64,000 nucleotides of DNA from Planctomycetota bacterium (GTDB lineage Bacteria; Planctomycetota; PLA2; JAEUHO01): the NCBI GenBank assembly GCA_028281445.1, contig JANQJW010000004.1:1-64000 (forward strand). Direction: 5' to 3'. Below the pieces are notes generated by a model. That model saw only the letters and a program-made list of their open reading frames with translations, made no database searches and had not been told where the DNA came from. This document shows, piece after piece, positions 37,074 to 49,172 of the stretch (position 1 is its first letter; each line of letters opens with the position of its first letter). Made by a program: the position numbers and the translations under genes.

Positions 37074-37619
37074 CTACGCGGCGTCCGTCTCGACGTCCTC
37101 GTCGGTGTCGCCCTTGATGAGCTCATCCGCGGAGTCGAACAGGTTGTGCCAGCTCTTGTCCGACTTCGCATCGACGACCTTCACGTGGTCGGCGATGAGC
37201 TTCTGGACCGCCTCTGCCTCGGCGACGAAGAAGAAGATGGCGCTGCCGCACGTGTCGCGCAGCGCGGCCAGGCAGTCCCGGCTCGGCGGCTCGACGACCG
37301 CGAAGCTCCACGACGTGCCGAAGCGGCCGACCGGCAACACCTGGTACTGGAACAGCGTCGCCGCGGAGACCCCCTCGAGGATCCCCGGGTCGTAGTCGTA
37401 GCCGCCCAAGGGCAGCACGGGCATCTGGTAGTGCGATGCCACGACCTTGGCTAGTTCCCACGAGGTGAGGAACCCAGCGTCGACCACAGCGTGGCCAAAG
37501 GTCTCGTTCGCCTCGTAGGCGGACTCGGCGAGGTCGTCAGCTTGCTCAGCAGAGAGGACCCCCTGGCCAACCAGGACATCCCTCAGGCTGCGACGGTAGA
37601 AACGTTCGTAGCGATCCAT
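37074..37619 (-). CDS. stand-alone MshEN (GspE N-terminal-like) protein
   Basis: 181 aa from ATG 37619 (GGAAGG upstream). Residues about 10-100 (LRDVLVGQGVLSAEQADDLAESAYEANETFGHAVVDAGFLTSWELAKVVASHYQMPVLPL) match the GspE/PilB N-terminal MshEN fold, which in some pilus and secretion ATPases binds c-di-GMP. The following half (FQYQVLPVGRFGTSWSFAVVEPPSRDCL) continues the domain. No ATPase domain is attached, so it may be a regulatory adaptor. It is the next gene after gyrB on the same strand. Confidence 0.7.
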   Translation of the reverse strand: MDRYERFYRRSLRDVLVGQGVLSAEQADDLAESAYEANETFGHAVVDAGFLTSWELAKVVASHYQMPVLPLGGYDYDPGILEGVSAATLFQYQVLPVGRFGTSWSFAVVEPPSRDCLAALRDTCGSAIFFFVAEAEAVQKLIADHVKVVDAKSDKSWHNLFDSADELIKGDTDEDVETDAA

Positions 37620-37745
37620 GCAGATGCAGGCCCTTCCGGAGCACCTATCGACCATGGGACCCCGAAGGTGAACCGCCTTTGCCAGGCCTGGGGCCGGGAG
37701 GCCCCAATTCACCACAAACGCCTGATAATGGACCCTGCTCAGGGG

Positions 37746-40623
<2,878 letters not shown>

Positions 40624-40628
40624 GGCAC

Positions 40629-41732
40629 CTACTCCAACGCAATCGGCATGATCACGTACACATAGCCGTCGCGATCGGTCATCGTCGCCGGTGCCTTCCC
40701 ATCCGTGAACGCGAAGGTTACGGTCGCTGCAGGGTCCATGACCTTGAGCGCATCCTGCAGGAACACGGGGTTGAATCCGACGCGCGAGGGCGGGCCCTCG
40801 TAGCTGACCGGAACCTCGATCTTCGCCTCCCCCACCTCGACCGCCCGGCTGCGAATCGTGACGGCGCCTTCGTCGATCAAGAGCTCGACGGACAGAGCAT
40901 CCCGTGTCGTCAAGAGCGCCGCGCGCCGCAGTCCGGAGAGGAAGTCGGCCGCGGTGGCGGTGAAGGTGTACTTGGTCGACTTGGGGATCACGTCCTCGTA
41001 GGCCGGGAACGTCCCGTCGATGAGCCGCGAGACGATCAACGCGTCGCCACAGCGGAACAACACCTGCCGATCCTCGACCGCGATGGAAACATCTCCACCG
41101 ACAGCGGCCAGGACGCGCTCGAGCAATCCCAATCCCTTGGGTCCGACGATTACGCGGATGCCCTTGCGTGCCTTCTTGGGCAACTGCCCGGCAGCCTGGG
41201 CCAGACGCCGTCCGTCCGTGGCCACGAGCTCGATCTGGTTGCCTTCGATCACCATGAGCACACCGTGCAGCGCAAAGCGGCCGGCTTCGGTCGCCGCGGC
41301 GAATCGCGTACGGCGAACCAGATCGCGAAGTAGATCAGCCGGCAAGGTTACAGCTCCCGTATCGGGGAAGTGCGGCAGCCGCGCGAACTCGTCGATGTTT
41401 TCCCCACGGACGCGGAAGTGGCTTCGTCCGGTATCGACCGAGAGATTGCCTTCGTCTTCTTGAAGCGTGGTTTCCTCCTCGTCGACCTCGCGCACGATCG
41501 AAAGCAGACGACCGGCCGGTACGACGAGAGACCCCTCCTGATCGACGGATGCATCCTGCAGGTGGAAGCGGATGCCCACGTCCAGATCGGTTGCCTCGAG
41601 ACTGACGCCGGTCGTTGCGTCAGCACGAACGGCGACGCATTCGAGAATCGGTTTCGGACTCTTGTTGGCTGCAACCGCAGCGCTGTGACCGATGCCTTCT
41701 ACGAGAAGCTGTGTGGGTAAGGTGACCTTCAT
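40629..41732 (-). CDS. dnaN: DNA polymerase III beta sliding clamp
   Basis: 367 aa, the normal length, with three clamp domains. Recognisable blocks are TLPTQLLVEGIGHSAAVAANKSPKPILECVAV, GRFALHGVLMVIEGNQIELVATDGRRLAQA, and the C-terminal FNPVFLQDALKVMDPAATVTFAFTDGKAPATM ... YVYVIMPI. ATG 41732 is preceded by GTAAGGTGACC. It follows dnaA on the same strand across the 470-base candidate origin. Confidence 0.96.
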   Translation of the reverse strand: MKVTLPTQLLVEGIGHSAAVAANKSPKPILECVAVRADATTGVSLEATDLDVGIRFHLQDASVDQEGSLVVPAGRLLSIVREVDEEETTLQEDEGNLSVDTGRSHFRVRGENIDEFARLPHFPDTGAVTLPADLLRDLVRRTRFAAATEAGRFALHGVLMVIEGNQIELVATDGRRLAQAAGQLPKKARKGIRVIVGPKGLGLLERVLAAVGGDVSIAVEDRQVLFRCGDALIVSRLIDGTFPAYEDVIPKSTKYTFTATAADFLSGLRRAALLTTRDALSVELLIDEGAVTIRSRAVEVGEAKIEVPVSYEGPPSRVGFNPVFLQDALKVMDPAATVTFAFTDGKAPATMTDRDGYVYVIMPIALE

Positions 41733-42202
41733 GAAGACCTTCTCTCGAGCGAGTGGGGAAGAGCGCTACGAGCGCTGCTTCCGGGTATGGATCCCAGAAG
41801 AGTTAATTTGTTTCGTGATTGCCGTATGGGACCGCGTCGCATTCCCGTCGAGCGGCCCTGTTGCTGTGATCGAACCTTTTGTAGCGCAATCACTTAGGCG
41901 CATCTGCGCGTCGTGGAATCTCCCGGTACAGCCGGTCCACATTGTAAGGATCCACGGGCGACGAATGGAGGGATTTCGGGCCTTGAGGGGCACCGAGACA
42001 CCGGCCTGAGAAGCCAGATTCTCGCTCTTTCGCGAGAACTCCGCTCCGGCTTCACCAGCCCTCCCGAAGTTCCCCACTGGAATGCGACATGTCCTCGCGC
42101 CGTGCACCCATCCCCGTCTGTGGAAGGAATCGGGGATGTGGCCGTAACTCGTTATTTGGGGGTCGGTTGGGTGCGGGTCGGGGATGTGGAATGAACGCCG
42201 GG
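41733..42202. other. candidate replication origin between dnaA and dnaN
   Basis: A 470-base gene-free stretch between co-directional dnaA and dnaN, a common oriC position. It contains TCCACA (41936-41941) and two TGTGGAA cores (42119-42125, 42185-42191) that resemble DnaA boxes, a further ATCCACG (41950-41956), and an AT-rich patch (41799-41820, GAGTTAATTTGTTTCGTGATT) that could be the unwinding element. The boxes diverge from TTATCCACA, so confidence is moderate. The dnaN promoter should also be here. Confidence 0.5.
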
Positions 42203-43624
42203 CTACTTCGGGTCCACCCGGCCGCCCAGCCGGTCGACCATGCGGTCGACGGTGGCGGAGAACGTGGGGTCGGAGTCACAGCGGCTCTGGACCTTGCGCA
42301 CGGCGTAGAGGACCGTCGAGTGGTCTCGTCCGCCGAAATGGTCTCCGATCTCGTCGAGGCTCAGGTTGGTCAGCAGGCGGGCGATGAACATCACGACTTG
42401 CCGGGGCAGCGAGACGCTCCGTCCGCGCCGCTTCGACCGAAGATCCGAGATCTTGACCTGGTAGTGGCTGCAGACGACCTGGGTGATCTTGTCCAGGTTG
42501 ACGGTGTGGCGTCCGAGGTGCGGGCCTACGGCCTTCTTCACCAGGTCGAGGTCGATCGGCAGGTTGAGGACCTCGGACAGCGCCTTGGAGGCCAGCAGCG
42601 CGCCCTCGAGCTCACGGATGTTGTTGCGGAAGTTGGCCGCGATGAACTCGACGGCATCGTTCGGAATGTCGATGCCTTGGATCTCTGCCTTGCGGCGGAC
42701 GATGGCCATGCGCGTCTCGGTCTCGGGCTGCTCCAGGTTGGAGACGAGACCCCAGTGGAACCGGGAGACGAGGCGCTCCTCGAGTGTCGGGATCTCGTTC
42801 GGTGCCGCATCGCTGGACAAGACGATCTGGTGGTTGGATTGGTACAGCCCGTTGAACGTGTGGAAGAACTCCTCCTGCGTGCGCTCCTTGCCCTTGAGGA
42901 AGTGGATGTCGTCGATGACGAGCAGGTGGACGTTGCGGAAGCGAGCGCGGAAGCTGTCGACGTCGTTGCGTTGCAGCGAACGCACGAACTCGTTCGTGAA
43001 TTCCTCGCACGAGAGGAAGCACACGCGCTCCTTCGGGAAGCGCGCGAGGAACTCGTGGCAGATCGCGTGCAGCAGGTGGGTCTTGCCCAGCCCCACGGCA
43101 CCGTGGATGAACAAGGGGTTGTAGGCGCGTCCGGGATCCTGCGCGATTCCCTTGGCACTGGCGTGCGCAACGCTGTTCGACGGTCCGACGATGAAGTTGT
43201 CGAACGTATACAGCTCGTTTAGGCGCAACGGCGAGTCGTCGGTGCCCGATCCCGGGAACGGCGACGGATACACATCCGTCGGCGTACCGGAGGGTGCAGG
43301 CTCCTCCGTCTTGGGCTGCGGGGGCTCGGCGGTCTCCTCTTCCGTCTTCGCGCTGCGGATCTCGAAGGTCACCGAGACAGGGCTGCGCGCAACACTCTCG
43401 GCCGCTTCGCGAACGAGCTCACTGAACTTGCTCTGGAACCACTCCTGGTAGAAGCGATTCGGCAAACCCATCACGAGATCTGCGCCTTCCCAGGACTCCA
43501 GGGTTGCGGGTTGGAACCACGTCGCGAACTGACGCTTGTTGATGCGCGCGCGAAGGATCTCGAGAACTCGTGCGAATCGTTCGCCGGCGTCACTCGGGTC
43601 CGAGACCGTCATGCTCTCACTCAT
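42203..43624 (-). CDS. dnaA: chromosomal replication initiator protein DnaA
   Basis: 473 aa from ATG 43624 (GGAAGG upstream); a longer in-frame extension to 43750 is Cys-rich and unlike DnaA. Domain I (ILRARINKRQFATWFQPA), a Pro/Glu linker (domain II), AAA+ domain III (FIHGAVGLGKTHLLHAI, LLVIDDIHFLKGK) and domain IV with the box-binding signature (GGRDHSTVLYAVRKV). It binds the origin and melts DNA. Confidence 0.97.
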   Translation of the reverse strand: MSESMTVSDPSDAGERFARVLEILRARINKRQFATWFQPATLESWEGADLVMGLPNRFYQEWFQSKFSELVREAAESVARSPVSVTFEIRSAKTEEETAEPPQPKTEEPAPSGTPTDVYPSPFPGSGTDDSPLRLNELYTFDNFIVGPSNSVAHASAKGIAQDPGRAYNPLFIHGAVGLGKTHLLHAICHEFLARFPKERVCFLSCEEFTNEFVRSLQRNDVDSFRARFRNVHLLVIDDIHFLKGKERTQEEFFHTFNGLYQSNHQIVLSSDAAPNEIPTLEERLVSRFHWGLVSNLEQPETETRMAIVRRKAEIQGIDIPNDAVEFIAANFRNNIRELEGALLASKALSEVLNLPIDLDLVKKAVGPHLGRHTVNLDKITQVVCSHYQVKISDLRSKRRGRSVSLPRQVVMFIARLLTNLSLDEIGDHFGGRDHSTVLYAVRKVQSRCDSDPTFSATVDRMVDRLGGRVDPK

Positions 43625-43952
43625 TGCCGCTAGATCCTTCCGCTTGCCGCATGAACACGCCGCCTGCCACTCGTCTGCGTGCCAACCTCCTCCTGCCCGC
43701 GTGCAACGCTCCGCCCCCGAGCAAGCGATGCACGTCGCGACACGATGCAAACGATCTCGTCGAACGACTTCCGACTTCGGTGTGCCTGCCGGCGAAATCG
43801 AGCGTCATCCGTGCCGCGAAGAAGAGAAGGTACGAACCGAAAAACGTCGCGTCAACGCGCGTGCTTGCAGCCGAACTGCTTCGGGGGCGAACAAGGTGTA
43901 TCGCCCGTGAGGCGCCAGTCAGGCGTATGCGGGCGCACTGGAGGAGAATTCG
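43625..43952. other. 328-base gap upstream of dnaA
   Basis: No convincing gene or DnaA box is seen. It holds a GGGCGA/TCGCCC hairpin around 43890-43912 that could end the cysteine desulfurase transcript, and it should contain the dnaA promoter. An unconfirmed alternative site for origin elements. Confidence 0.45.
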
Positions 43953-45107
43953 TCAGCGACGTGCAAGCGAACGAAGTCTTAAAACGATCGCGCACAAACT
44001 TGACGCGGCGCCTTCGATGTCGTTTGCGTTCGTACGGTTCCCGATACTGATGCGCAGTGTCGAAGCTGCACGCGTGCGACTCAAGCCCATCGCCAGCAAG
44101 CCGGGGCTGGGGTCCGTGCTGCCCAACGCGCATGTGCTTCCTGTTGCGACCGCGAATCCTGCAAGGTCCATGTTGATCATGGCCGCTTCACCTTCAACAC
44201 CGGGAAATTCGAGAGTAACGAGCCCGGGAAGGCGATTCTCTTGCGGTCCAATCACGCGCCAGTCATCCAGTTCCGCCATATGGGACAACATTTGCCCGAT
44301 CAGCGCATCGCAATTCGTGGCGTTGGCTTCCCACGTCCGGCACGCGTGGTGCAAGGCGACGGACAGCGCGACGCACGCAGCGACATTCTCCGTGCCCGCG
44401 CGCAGGCGCTCTTCCTGCAGTCCACCGGTCATCCAGCGTTCGAGCGTGACGCCGCGACGTACATAGAGCGCGCCGCTCCCGACCGGCGCACCGAACTTGT
44501 GGCCTGCGAACGCAACCAGGTCGGCTCCAAGGGCGGACGTCTCGACAGAGATCCGTCCTGGGGCGAGCGCCGCGTCGCACAGCAGGGGAATTCCCCGTTC
44601 GCGCAGGCCTGCGGCGACCTCCCGAACCGGCATGACCGCACCCGTCTCGTGATTGGCTGCCATGATGGCCGCGACGGCGGCGTCTTCTCCCACAACGTCC
44701 AGAAACTGGGCGCTGGAGACGACACCGTGCGCGTCCACCGGCACCCGGACGAGCTCGAAGCCGGCTTCGGCGAGCTGTTCGGCGGCCTCCATTACCGCCG
44801 GATGCTCGACGGCCGAGACGACGATGCGCCGGCTCGTTTCCCGGCGCGCCTGGGCCGCGCCGTGTAACGCGATGTGCGCGGCTTCCGTGCCACCGGAGGT
44901 GAACACGATCTCCCGTGGACGACAGCCCAGCGCCTTTGCGGTCCGCGTCCGCGCGGCCTCGAGGAGATCCTTGTGCGCGCGTCCTTCCGTGTGCGGCGAC
45001 GAAGAGTTGCCTGCCGGCATCGCGAGAGCCTCGAGCATGGCCTCGCGCGCTTCCGGGAGCATGGGCGCGGATGCAGCGTAGTCGAGGTAGACCCGCGTGC
45101 TTGTCAT
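43953..45107 (-). CDS. cysteine desulfurase (NifS/IscS-like, class V aminotransferase)
   Basis: 384 aa from ATG 45107 (TSTRVYLDYAASAPM is the typical start). PLP lysine in AFAGHKFGAPVG, the HETGAVMPV block and a catalytic-loop cysteine in GSTCALGSTDPS. It releases sulfur from cysteine for Fe-S clusters or thio-modification. Isc/Suf partners are not adjacent. It precedes dnaA on the same strand. Confidence 0.9.
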   Translation of the reverse strand: MTSTRVYLDYAASAPMLPEAREAMLEALAMPAGNSSSPHTEGRAHKDLLEAARTRTAKALGCRPREIVFTSGGTEAAHIALHGAAQARRETSRRIVVSAVEHPAVMEAAEQLAEAGFELVRVPVDAHGVVSSAQFLDVVGEDAAVAAIMAANHETGAVMPVREVAAGLRERGIPLLCDAALAPGRISVETSALGADLVAFAGHKFGAPVGSGALYVRRGVTLERWMTGGLQEERLRAGTENVAACVALSVALHHACRTWEANATNCDALIGQMLSHMAELDDWRVIGPQENRLPGLVTLEFPGVEGEAAMINMDLAGFAVATGSTCALGSTDPSPGLLAMGLSRTRAASTLRISIGNRTNANDIEGAASSLCAIVLRLRSLARR

Positions 45108-45253
45108 GCTGCTATCGTAGGCGCCGCGCGTGTGCGACGAGAAGACTCCACGATGGCACAGTTCGGTGGGCGGGCGGTCTGGTGCCCCATGGATGCGCGT
45201 CATCCTTCGAGTTCCCACGGTTTTTCACGCATCTTTCGCCAACGGGTTGACGG

Positions 45254-45892
45254 ATGAGCGACACCGATTCTCTTCCGAGCTCCTCCGGCGACGTGCTCGT
45301 TGTCGACAACTACGACTCGTTCACGCACAACGCGGTGCACATGCTCGCCCAGCTCGGCGCGCGCGTGGACGTCGTGCGCAACGACGCCACGACGGTGGAC
45401 GACATCGAAGCAGCGGCGTACCGGGCCATCGTGCTTTCGCCGGGGCCGGGTCGGCCGCGCGACGCGGGCGTGTGCATCGAGGCCGTGCGCCGCCTGGGCC
45501 CGCGAGTGCCGATTCTCGGCCTCTGCCTCGGACACCAGGCCATCGCGCGGGCCTACGGCGGCCGTGTTGTCAGGGCCCGCCGGCCGCTCCACGGCACCGC
45601 CACGGAGGTCCGGCGCGGCCGGATCGGGCTGGTTCGCTACCTGCCGGCCCGGTTCCAGGCGGCGCGCTATCATTCCCTCATCGTCGATCCCGAGCGGATC
45701 GGCCGGGGGCTGCGCGTCACGTGTCGCTCGGCGGAAGGCGAGATCATGGGGCTCGCCCATCGCAGCCATCCGGTGGAAGGCGTCCAGTTCCACCCCGAGA
45801 GCTACCTCACGCCGCTGGGCCCGGTCCTCATGGCCGCGTTCCTGCGCCGGGCCGGTCTGCGCACGCGTTCCCCGTCTCGGGTACTGCGGTAG
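45254..45892 (+). CDS. class I glutamine amidotransferase (PabA/TrpG type)
   Basis: 212 aa. DVLVVDNYDSFTHNAVHMLAQLG, the oxyanion strand VLSPGPGRPRDAG, catalytic Cys in GLCLGHQAIARAYGG, and His/Glu in VQFHPESYLTP define component II of anthranilate or aminodeoxychorismate synthase. It supplies ammonia from glutamine. No component I is adjacent, so the pathway cannot be assigned. It is divergent from the cysteine desulfurase. Confidence 0.88.
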   Translation: MSDTDSLPSSSGDVLVVDNYDSFTHNAVHMLAQLGARVDVVRNDATTVDDIEAAAYRAIVLSPGPGRPRDAGVCIEAVRRLGPRVPILGLCLGHQAIARAYGGRVVRARRPLHGTATEVRRGRIGLVRYLPARFQAARYHSLIVDPERIGRGLRVTCRSAEGEIMGLAHRSHPVEGVQFHPESYLTPLGPVLMAAFLRRAGLRTRSPSRVLR

Positions 45893-45904
45893 CATTCGCC
45901 GGAC

Positions 45905-46792
45905 ATGACGAACGCGCCCTTCTTCGACCGTCTCGAGGCCCGTCGCCGCGAGGCTGAAACCACTCTCTGCGTGGGGATCGACCCGCGCCTCGAGCGCATG
46001 CCGCCCGAGATCACGCGCGGTCGCGAAGGCGACGTCGAGGCGATCCTGACGGCCTTCGGAATCGAGATCCTGGAGCTGACCGCCGCGGACGCCGCCTGCT
46101 GGAAGCCCCAGATCGCCTTCTTCGAGGCCCACGGCCTGCCCGGGCTACGCGCCTTCGTGAGCGTGCTCGTCGAGGCCCGCTCGCGCGGCTGCCTGATCGT
46201 GGCCGACGTCAAGCGGGGAGACATCGGCTCGACCGCCTCGGCGTACGCCAAGGCGTTCCTCGAACCCGGCGGCGACCTCGAGGCGGACTGCATCACCGTC
46301 AATCCCTACCTGGGCCGCGATGCGCTCCAGCCCTTCGTGGACGCCGCTCACAAGGCCGGCAAGGGCCTCTACGTGCTGGTCAAGACCAGCAACCCGGGCG
46401 CGGTCGACCTGCAGGATCTGCCCGTAGACGGAGGCGGACATCTCTACGAGCGGACCGCCGCGCTCGTGCACGAGCTGGGCGAGCCCACCGTGAGCGCCGA
46501 CACCGGCCTGGCGTGCGTCGGCGCCGTTGTCGGCGCGACCTACCCGCGCGACCTGGTCGCCATGCGCGAGCGGCTGCCCGCAACCCCTCTTCTGATTCCC
46601 GGCCTCGGCGCTCAGGGTGCGAGCCCCGCCGATGTGGTCGCCGGGTTCCGCACGGACGGCAGCGGCGGCGTGGTCAACGCCTCACGCAGCATCACCTATC
46701 CCACCGCTTCGGACGGCGACTGGCGCACAGCGGTCACCGCCGCCGCACGCCAATCGAGGGAGGACATCCATGCAGCAGGTATCCACGCCTGA
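45905..46792 (+). CDS. pyrF: orotidine 5-phosphate decarboxylase (type 2)
   Basis: 295 aa, the longer type 2 form. The catalytic DVKRGDIGSTASAYAKAF, an N-terminal LCVGIDPRLERMP and the C-terminal LIPGLGAQGASPADV with GVVNASRSI are all present. It makes UMP, the last step of de novo pyrimidine synthesis, linking to carB elsewhere in the window. Its 3-prime end overlaps the next start by 23 bases. Confidence 0.95.
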   Translation: MTNAPFFDRLEARRREAETTLCVGIDPRLERMPPEITRGREGDVEAILTAFGIEILELTAADAACWKPQIAFFEAHGLPGLRAFVSVLVEARSRGCLIVADVKRGDIGSTASAYAKAFLEPGGDLEADCITVNPYLGRDALQPFVDAAHKAGKGLYVLVKTSNPGAVDLQDLPVDGGGHLYERTAALVHELGEPTVSADTGLACVGAVVGATYPRDLVAMRERLPATPLLIPGLGAQGASPADVVAGFRTDGSGGVVNASRSITYPTASDGDWRTAVTAAARQSREDIHAAGIHA

Positions 46793-47549
46793 TGCGCCCT
46801 GGTACACGCAGGCCTTCGACCGCAACTGGTTGAAGATCTACGCGCACCGCGACGACGAGAGCGCGGACCGCGAAGCCGAGGCCGTCGTCGGACTGCTCGG
46901 GCTCGGCGTCGGCGACACGATCCTCGACGTGGGCTGCGGTGCCGGCCGGCACGCACGCGGCTTCGCGCGCCGGGGCTTGCGCGTGACAGGTATCGACCTG
47001 TCCAAGGACATGATCGACGAGGCCCGCGAGAAGAGCCCGTTCCTGCCCGGCAAGCCGAACTACATGCGCTGGGACGCTCGAAAGATGCCGTTCCACAACC
47101 AGTTCGACGCGGCCGTCTCGATGTTCACGTCCATCGGCTATACCGGCCGCGCAAGCGACGACTACGAGATCTTCTCCGGTGTCCGGCGCGGCCTGAAGCG
47201 CGGCGGCTACTACCTGATCGACTTCCTCAACGAGGCGCACGTGCGCGCCAACCTCGTTCCCGAGGACGAGAAGACGATCGACACCCTGCGCGTGACCTTC
47301 AAGCGCCACATCGCCGAGCACGCCACGGGCGGGCCGACGGTCATCAAGGACATCGAGGCCGTCGACGCACGCAGCGGTCGTCCGGAGGCCCGGTTCCAGG
47401 AACGCGTACGGCTGTACACGCTGGAAGACATCGACCGCCTGCTTGGCGAGGCGGGGCTCGAACCCGAGGGCGAGCCGCTCGGTGACGTCTTCGGTGCCAC
47501 GTTCGACGAGTCGGCGGACCGGCTCGTGCGTATCGCGCGCCGGCCGTAA
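46770..47549 (+). CDS. SAM-dependent methyltransferase
   Basis: 259 aa from ATG 46770 (GAGGGAGG upstream), which lies inside the end of pyrF. Class I Rossmann motifs: ILDVGCGAGRHARGFARRGLRVTGIDLS (motif I), FDAAVSMFTSIGY and LKRGGYYLIDFLNE. The substrate cannot be told. It stands just before bshC and may belong to the same transcript. Confidence 0.88.
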   Translation: MQQVSTPDAPWYTQAFDRNWLKIYAHRDDESADREAEAVVGLLGLGVGDTILDVGCGAGRHARGFARRGLRVTGIDLSKDMIDEAREKSPFLPGKPNYMRWDARKMPFHNQFDAAVSMFTSIGYTGRASDDYEIFSGVRRGLKRGGYYLIDFLNEAHVRANLVPEDEKTIDTLRVTFKRHIAEHATGGPTVIKDIEAVDARSGRPEARFQERVRLYTLEDIDRLLGEAGLEPEGEPLGDVFGATFDESADRLVRIARRP

Positions 47550-47597
47550 GGGGCCGCTCTGCGAGCCGACCACATCCGTGAGTCCGCACACGTCGTC

Positions 47598-49172
47598 ATG
47601 GGGGCGTTCGCGCGTGCGCTGCGGACGGGCGAGGGGGAAGCACTCGCCTTCCTCCCGGCGCCGCCGGCAAGTGATGAGGACTGGCGCGCGCATCTGAGCG
47701 ACGTACCCGTCAAGCCCCAGCCGCCCGAGCTTGCTACCGCTCTGCTCGCTCGACAACGGGAGCTCGGCGCCGGACCGCGTGCCGAGGAGAACGCACGCAA
47801 GCTGGCCGCCGGCGAGGCGCTCGTCGTGGTGACCGGGCAGCAGCCCGGGCTCTTCGGCGGTCCGCTGCTCACATTCCACAAGGTCGCCGGCGCGATTCAC
47901 CTCGCTGCGAAGCTCGATGCGCTCGGCGGGCCGCCCGTCGTGCCCGTGTTCTGGGCGGCGACGGAGGATCACGATTTCGCCGAGGCCAACCAGGCCGTCG
48001 TGATCGACACGGCCGGGCAACCGCGTGTGCTCAAGGTCGCTGCGCAGGGAGACGGGCGCAGCATCCAGGACCTGGACATCCCGGCCGAGTCGATGGCGGC
48101 TGTCGTCGGCGAGCTCGCGGCGGTGCTGCCGGAGACCGAGCGCGCGCAGGCCGCGGTAGCGCTGGCCCGCCCTGAGCCGGGCGACGACTTCGCGACATGG
48201 TCTACGCGCGTGCTGTTGCGGGTCTTCGGCGACGCCGGCCTCGTCGTTGTCGAGCCGTCCTTGCTGGCGCCACACGCCGGCGCGTCCCTGGCCTACCTGC
48301 TGGACAACGCCGAGACGATCTGTGCTGCGATCGACAAGACGGGGGACGCGCTGCGCGCAAGCGAGCTGCCCGCCCCGCTCGGACCGCACGCCGGCGGCGC
48401 GACCCCGCTCTTCTACCGGAGCGAGCCCGGCGGGCGTCGCCTGCGCGTTTCGCTCGACGGCGACAACGTCCTTCTGCGCGACGAACGTTCCGAGCTAACG
48501 CGCGGGACACTGCGCGAGCGGTTGATGGATGAGCCGGCCCGAGGATCGGGCAACGTCATCGGGCGCGTCTTCACCCAGAACCGCCTGCTGCCGGTCGTCG
48601 CCTACATCGCCGGTCCCAGCGAGATCGCGTACCACGCGCAGGTTCGTGCGGCGCACGAGGCGCTTGGCGAACCGTATCCGCTCGCGTTGCCGCGTCCCGA
48701 GGGCACGTGGATCGACCTCAAGTTCCAGCGCGACCTAGCTCCGTTCGAGCAGACACTGATCGACGTTATCTGTGACTTCGAGATGCCAAGGCCCTCCTCG
48801 GATGCGGAGGTCGAGGCGCGCCTGGCAGCCATCGACGAGGGCCTCGCCGCGCTGGCTGCGCACGGCGGCGAGGACGGCGGCCGCGGCCCGAACGCGATTC
48901 GCCAAGAGCTCGCGCGCATGCAGAAGACGTGGGAGAAAGCCCGGCCCAAGATCCTGGCGGCGTTCGAGGCCGACGCCGGGACCGGACGGGCGCGCTGGGA
49001 GCGGGTCGTGAACTGGGCCCGGCCCCGCGGCAAGCCCCAGGACCGAAACCTCTCTCCGCTGGCGCTCATCGCCCGTCACGGGGCCGATGAGGTGCGCGAG
49101 GGGCTGCGAGCCCTGGACCCGCTGGCTCCGATCCATCATGTTCTTCGTCTCGGAGAGACCGCGAACGCATGA
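47598..49172 (+). CDS. bshC: bacillithiol biosynthesis protein BshC (putative cysteine ligase)
   Basis: 524 aa from ATG 47598. The signature VTGQQPGLFGGPLLTFHKVAGAIHLA and the VPVFWAATEDHDFAEAN block are diagnostic. BshC adds cysteine to glucosaminyl-malate. ATG 47598 lacks a clear ribosome site; an in-frame CTG at 47559, with AAGGGG five bases upstream and overlapping the previous stop region, could add 13 residues. It overlaps bshB1 by 4 bases (ATGA). Confidence 0.93.
   Translation: MGAFARALRTGEGEALAFLPAPPASDEDWRAHLSDVPVKPQPPELATALLARQRELGAGPRAEENARKLAAGEALVVVTGQQPGLFGGPLLTFHKVAGAIHLAAKLDALGGPPVVPVFWAATEDHDFAEANQAVVIDTAGQPRVLKVAAQGDGRSIQDLDIPAESMAAVVGELAAVLPETERAQAAVALARPEPGDDFATWSTRVLLRVFGDAGLVVVEPSLLAPHAGASLAYLLDNAETICAAIDKTGDALRASELPAPLGPHAGGATPLFYRSEPGGRRLRVSLDGDNVLLRDERSELTRGTLRERLMDEPARGSGNVIGRVFTQNRLLPVVAYIAGPSEIAYHAQVRAAHEALGEPYPLALPRPEGTWIDLKFQRDLAPFEQTLIDVICDFEMPRPSSDAEVEARLAAIDEGLAALAAHGGEDGGRGPNAIRQELARMQKTWEKARPKILAAFEADAGTGRARWERVVNWARPRGKPQDRNLSPLALIARHGADEVREGLRALDPLAPIHHVLRLGETANA

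Noticed and set aside
43570..44466. Plus-strand open frame over the dnaA upstream region
   Set aside because: Mostly antisense to the cysteine desulfurase, with biased composition and no ribosome site.
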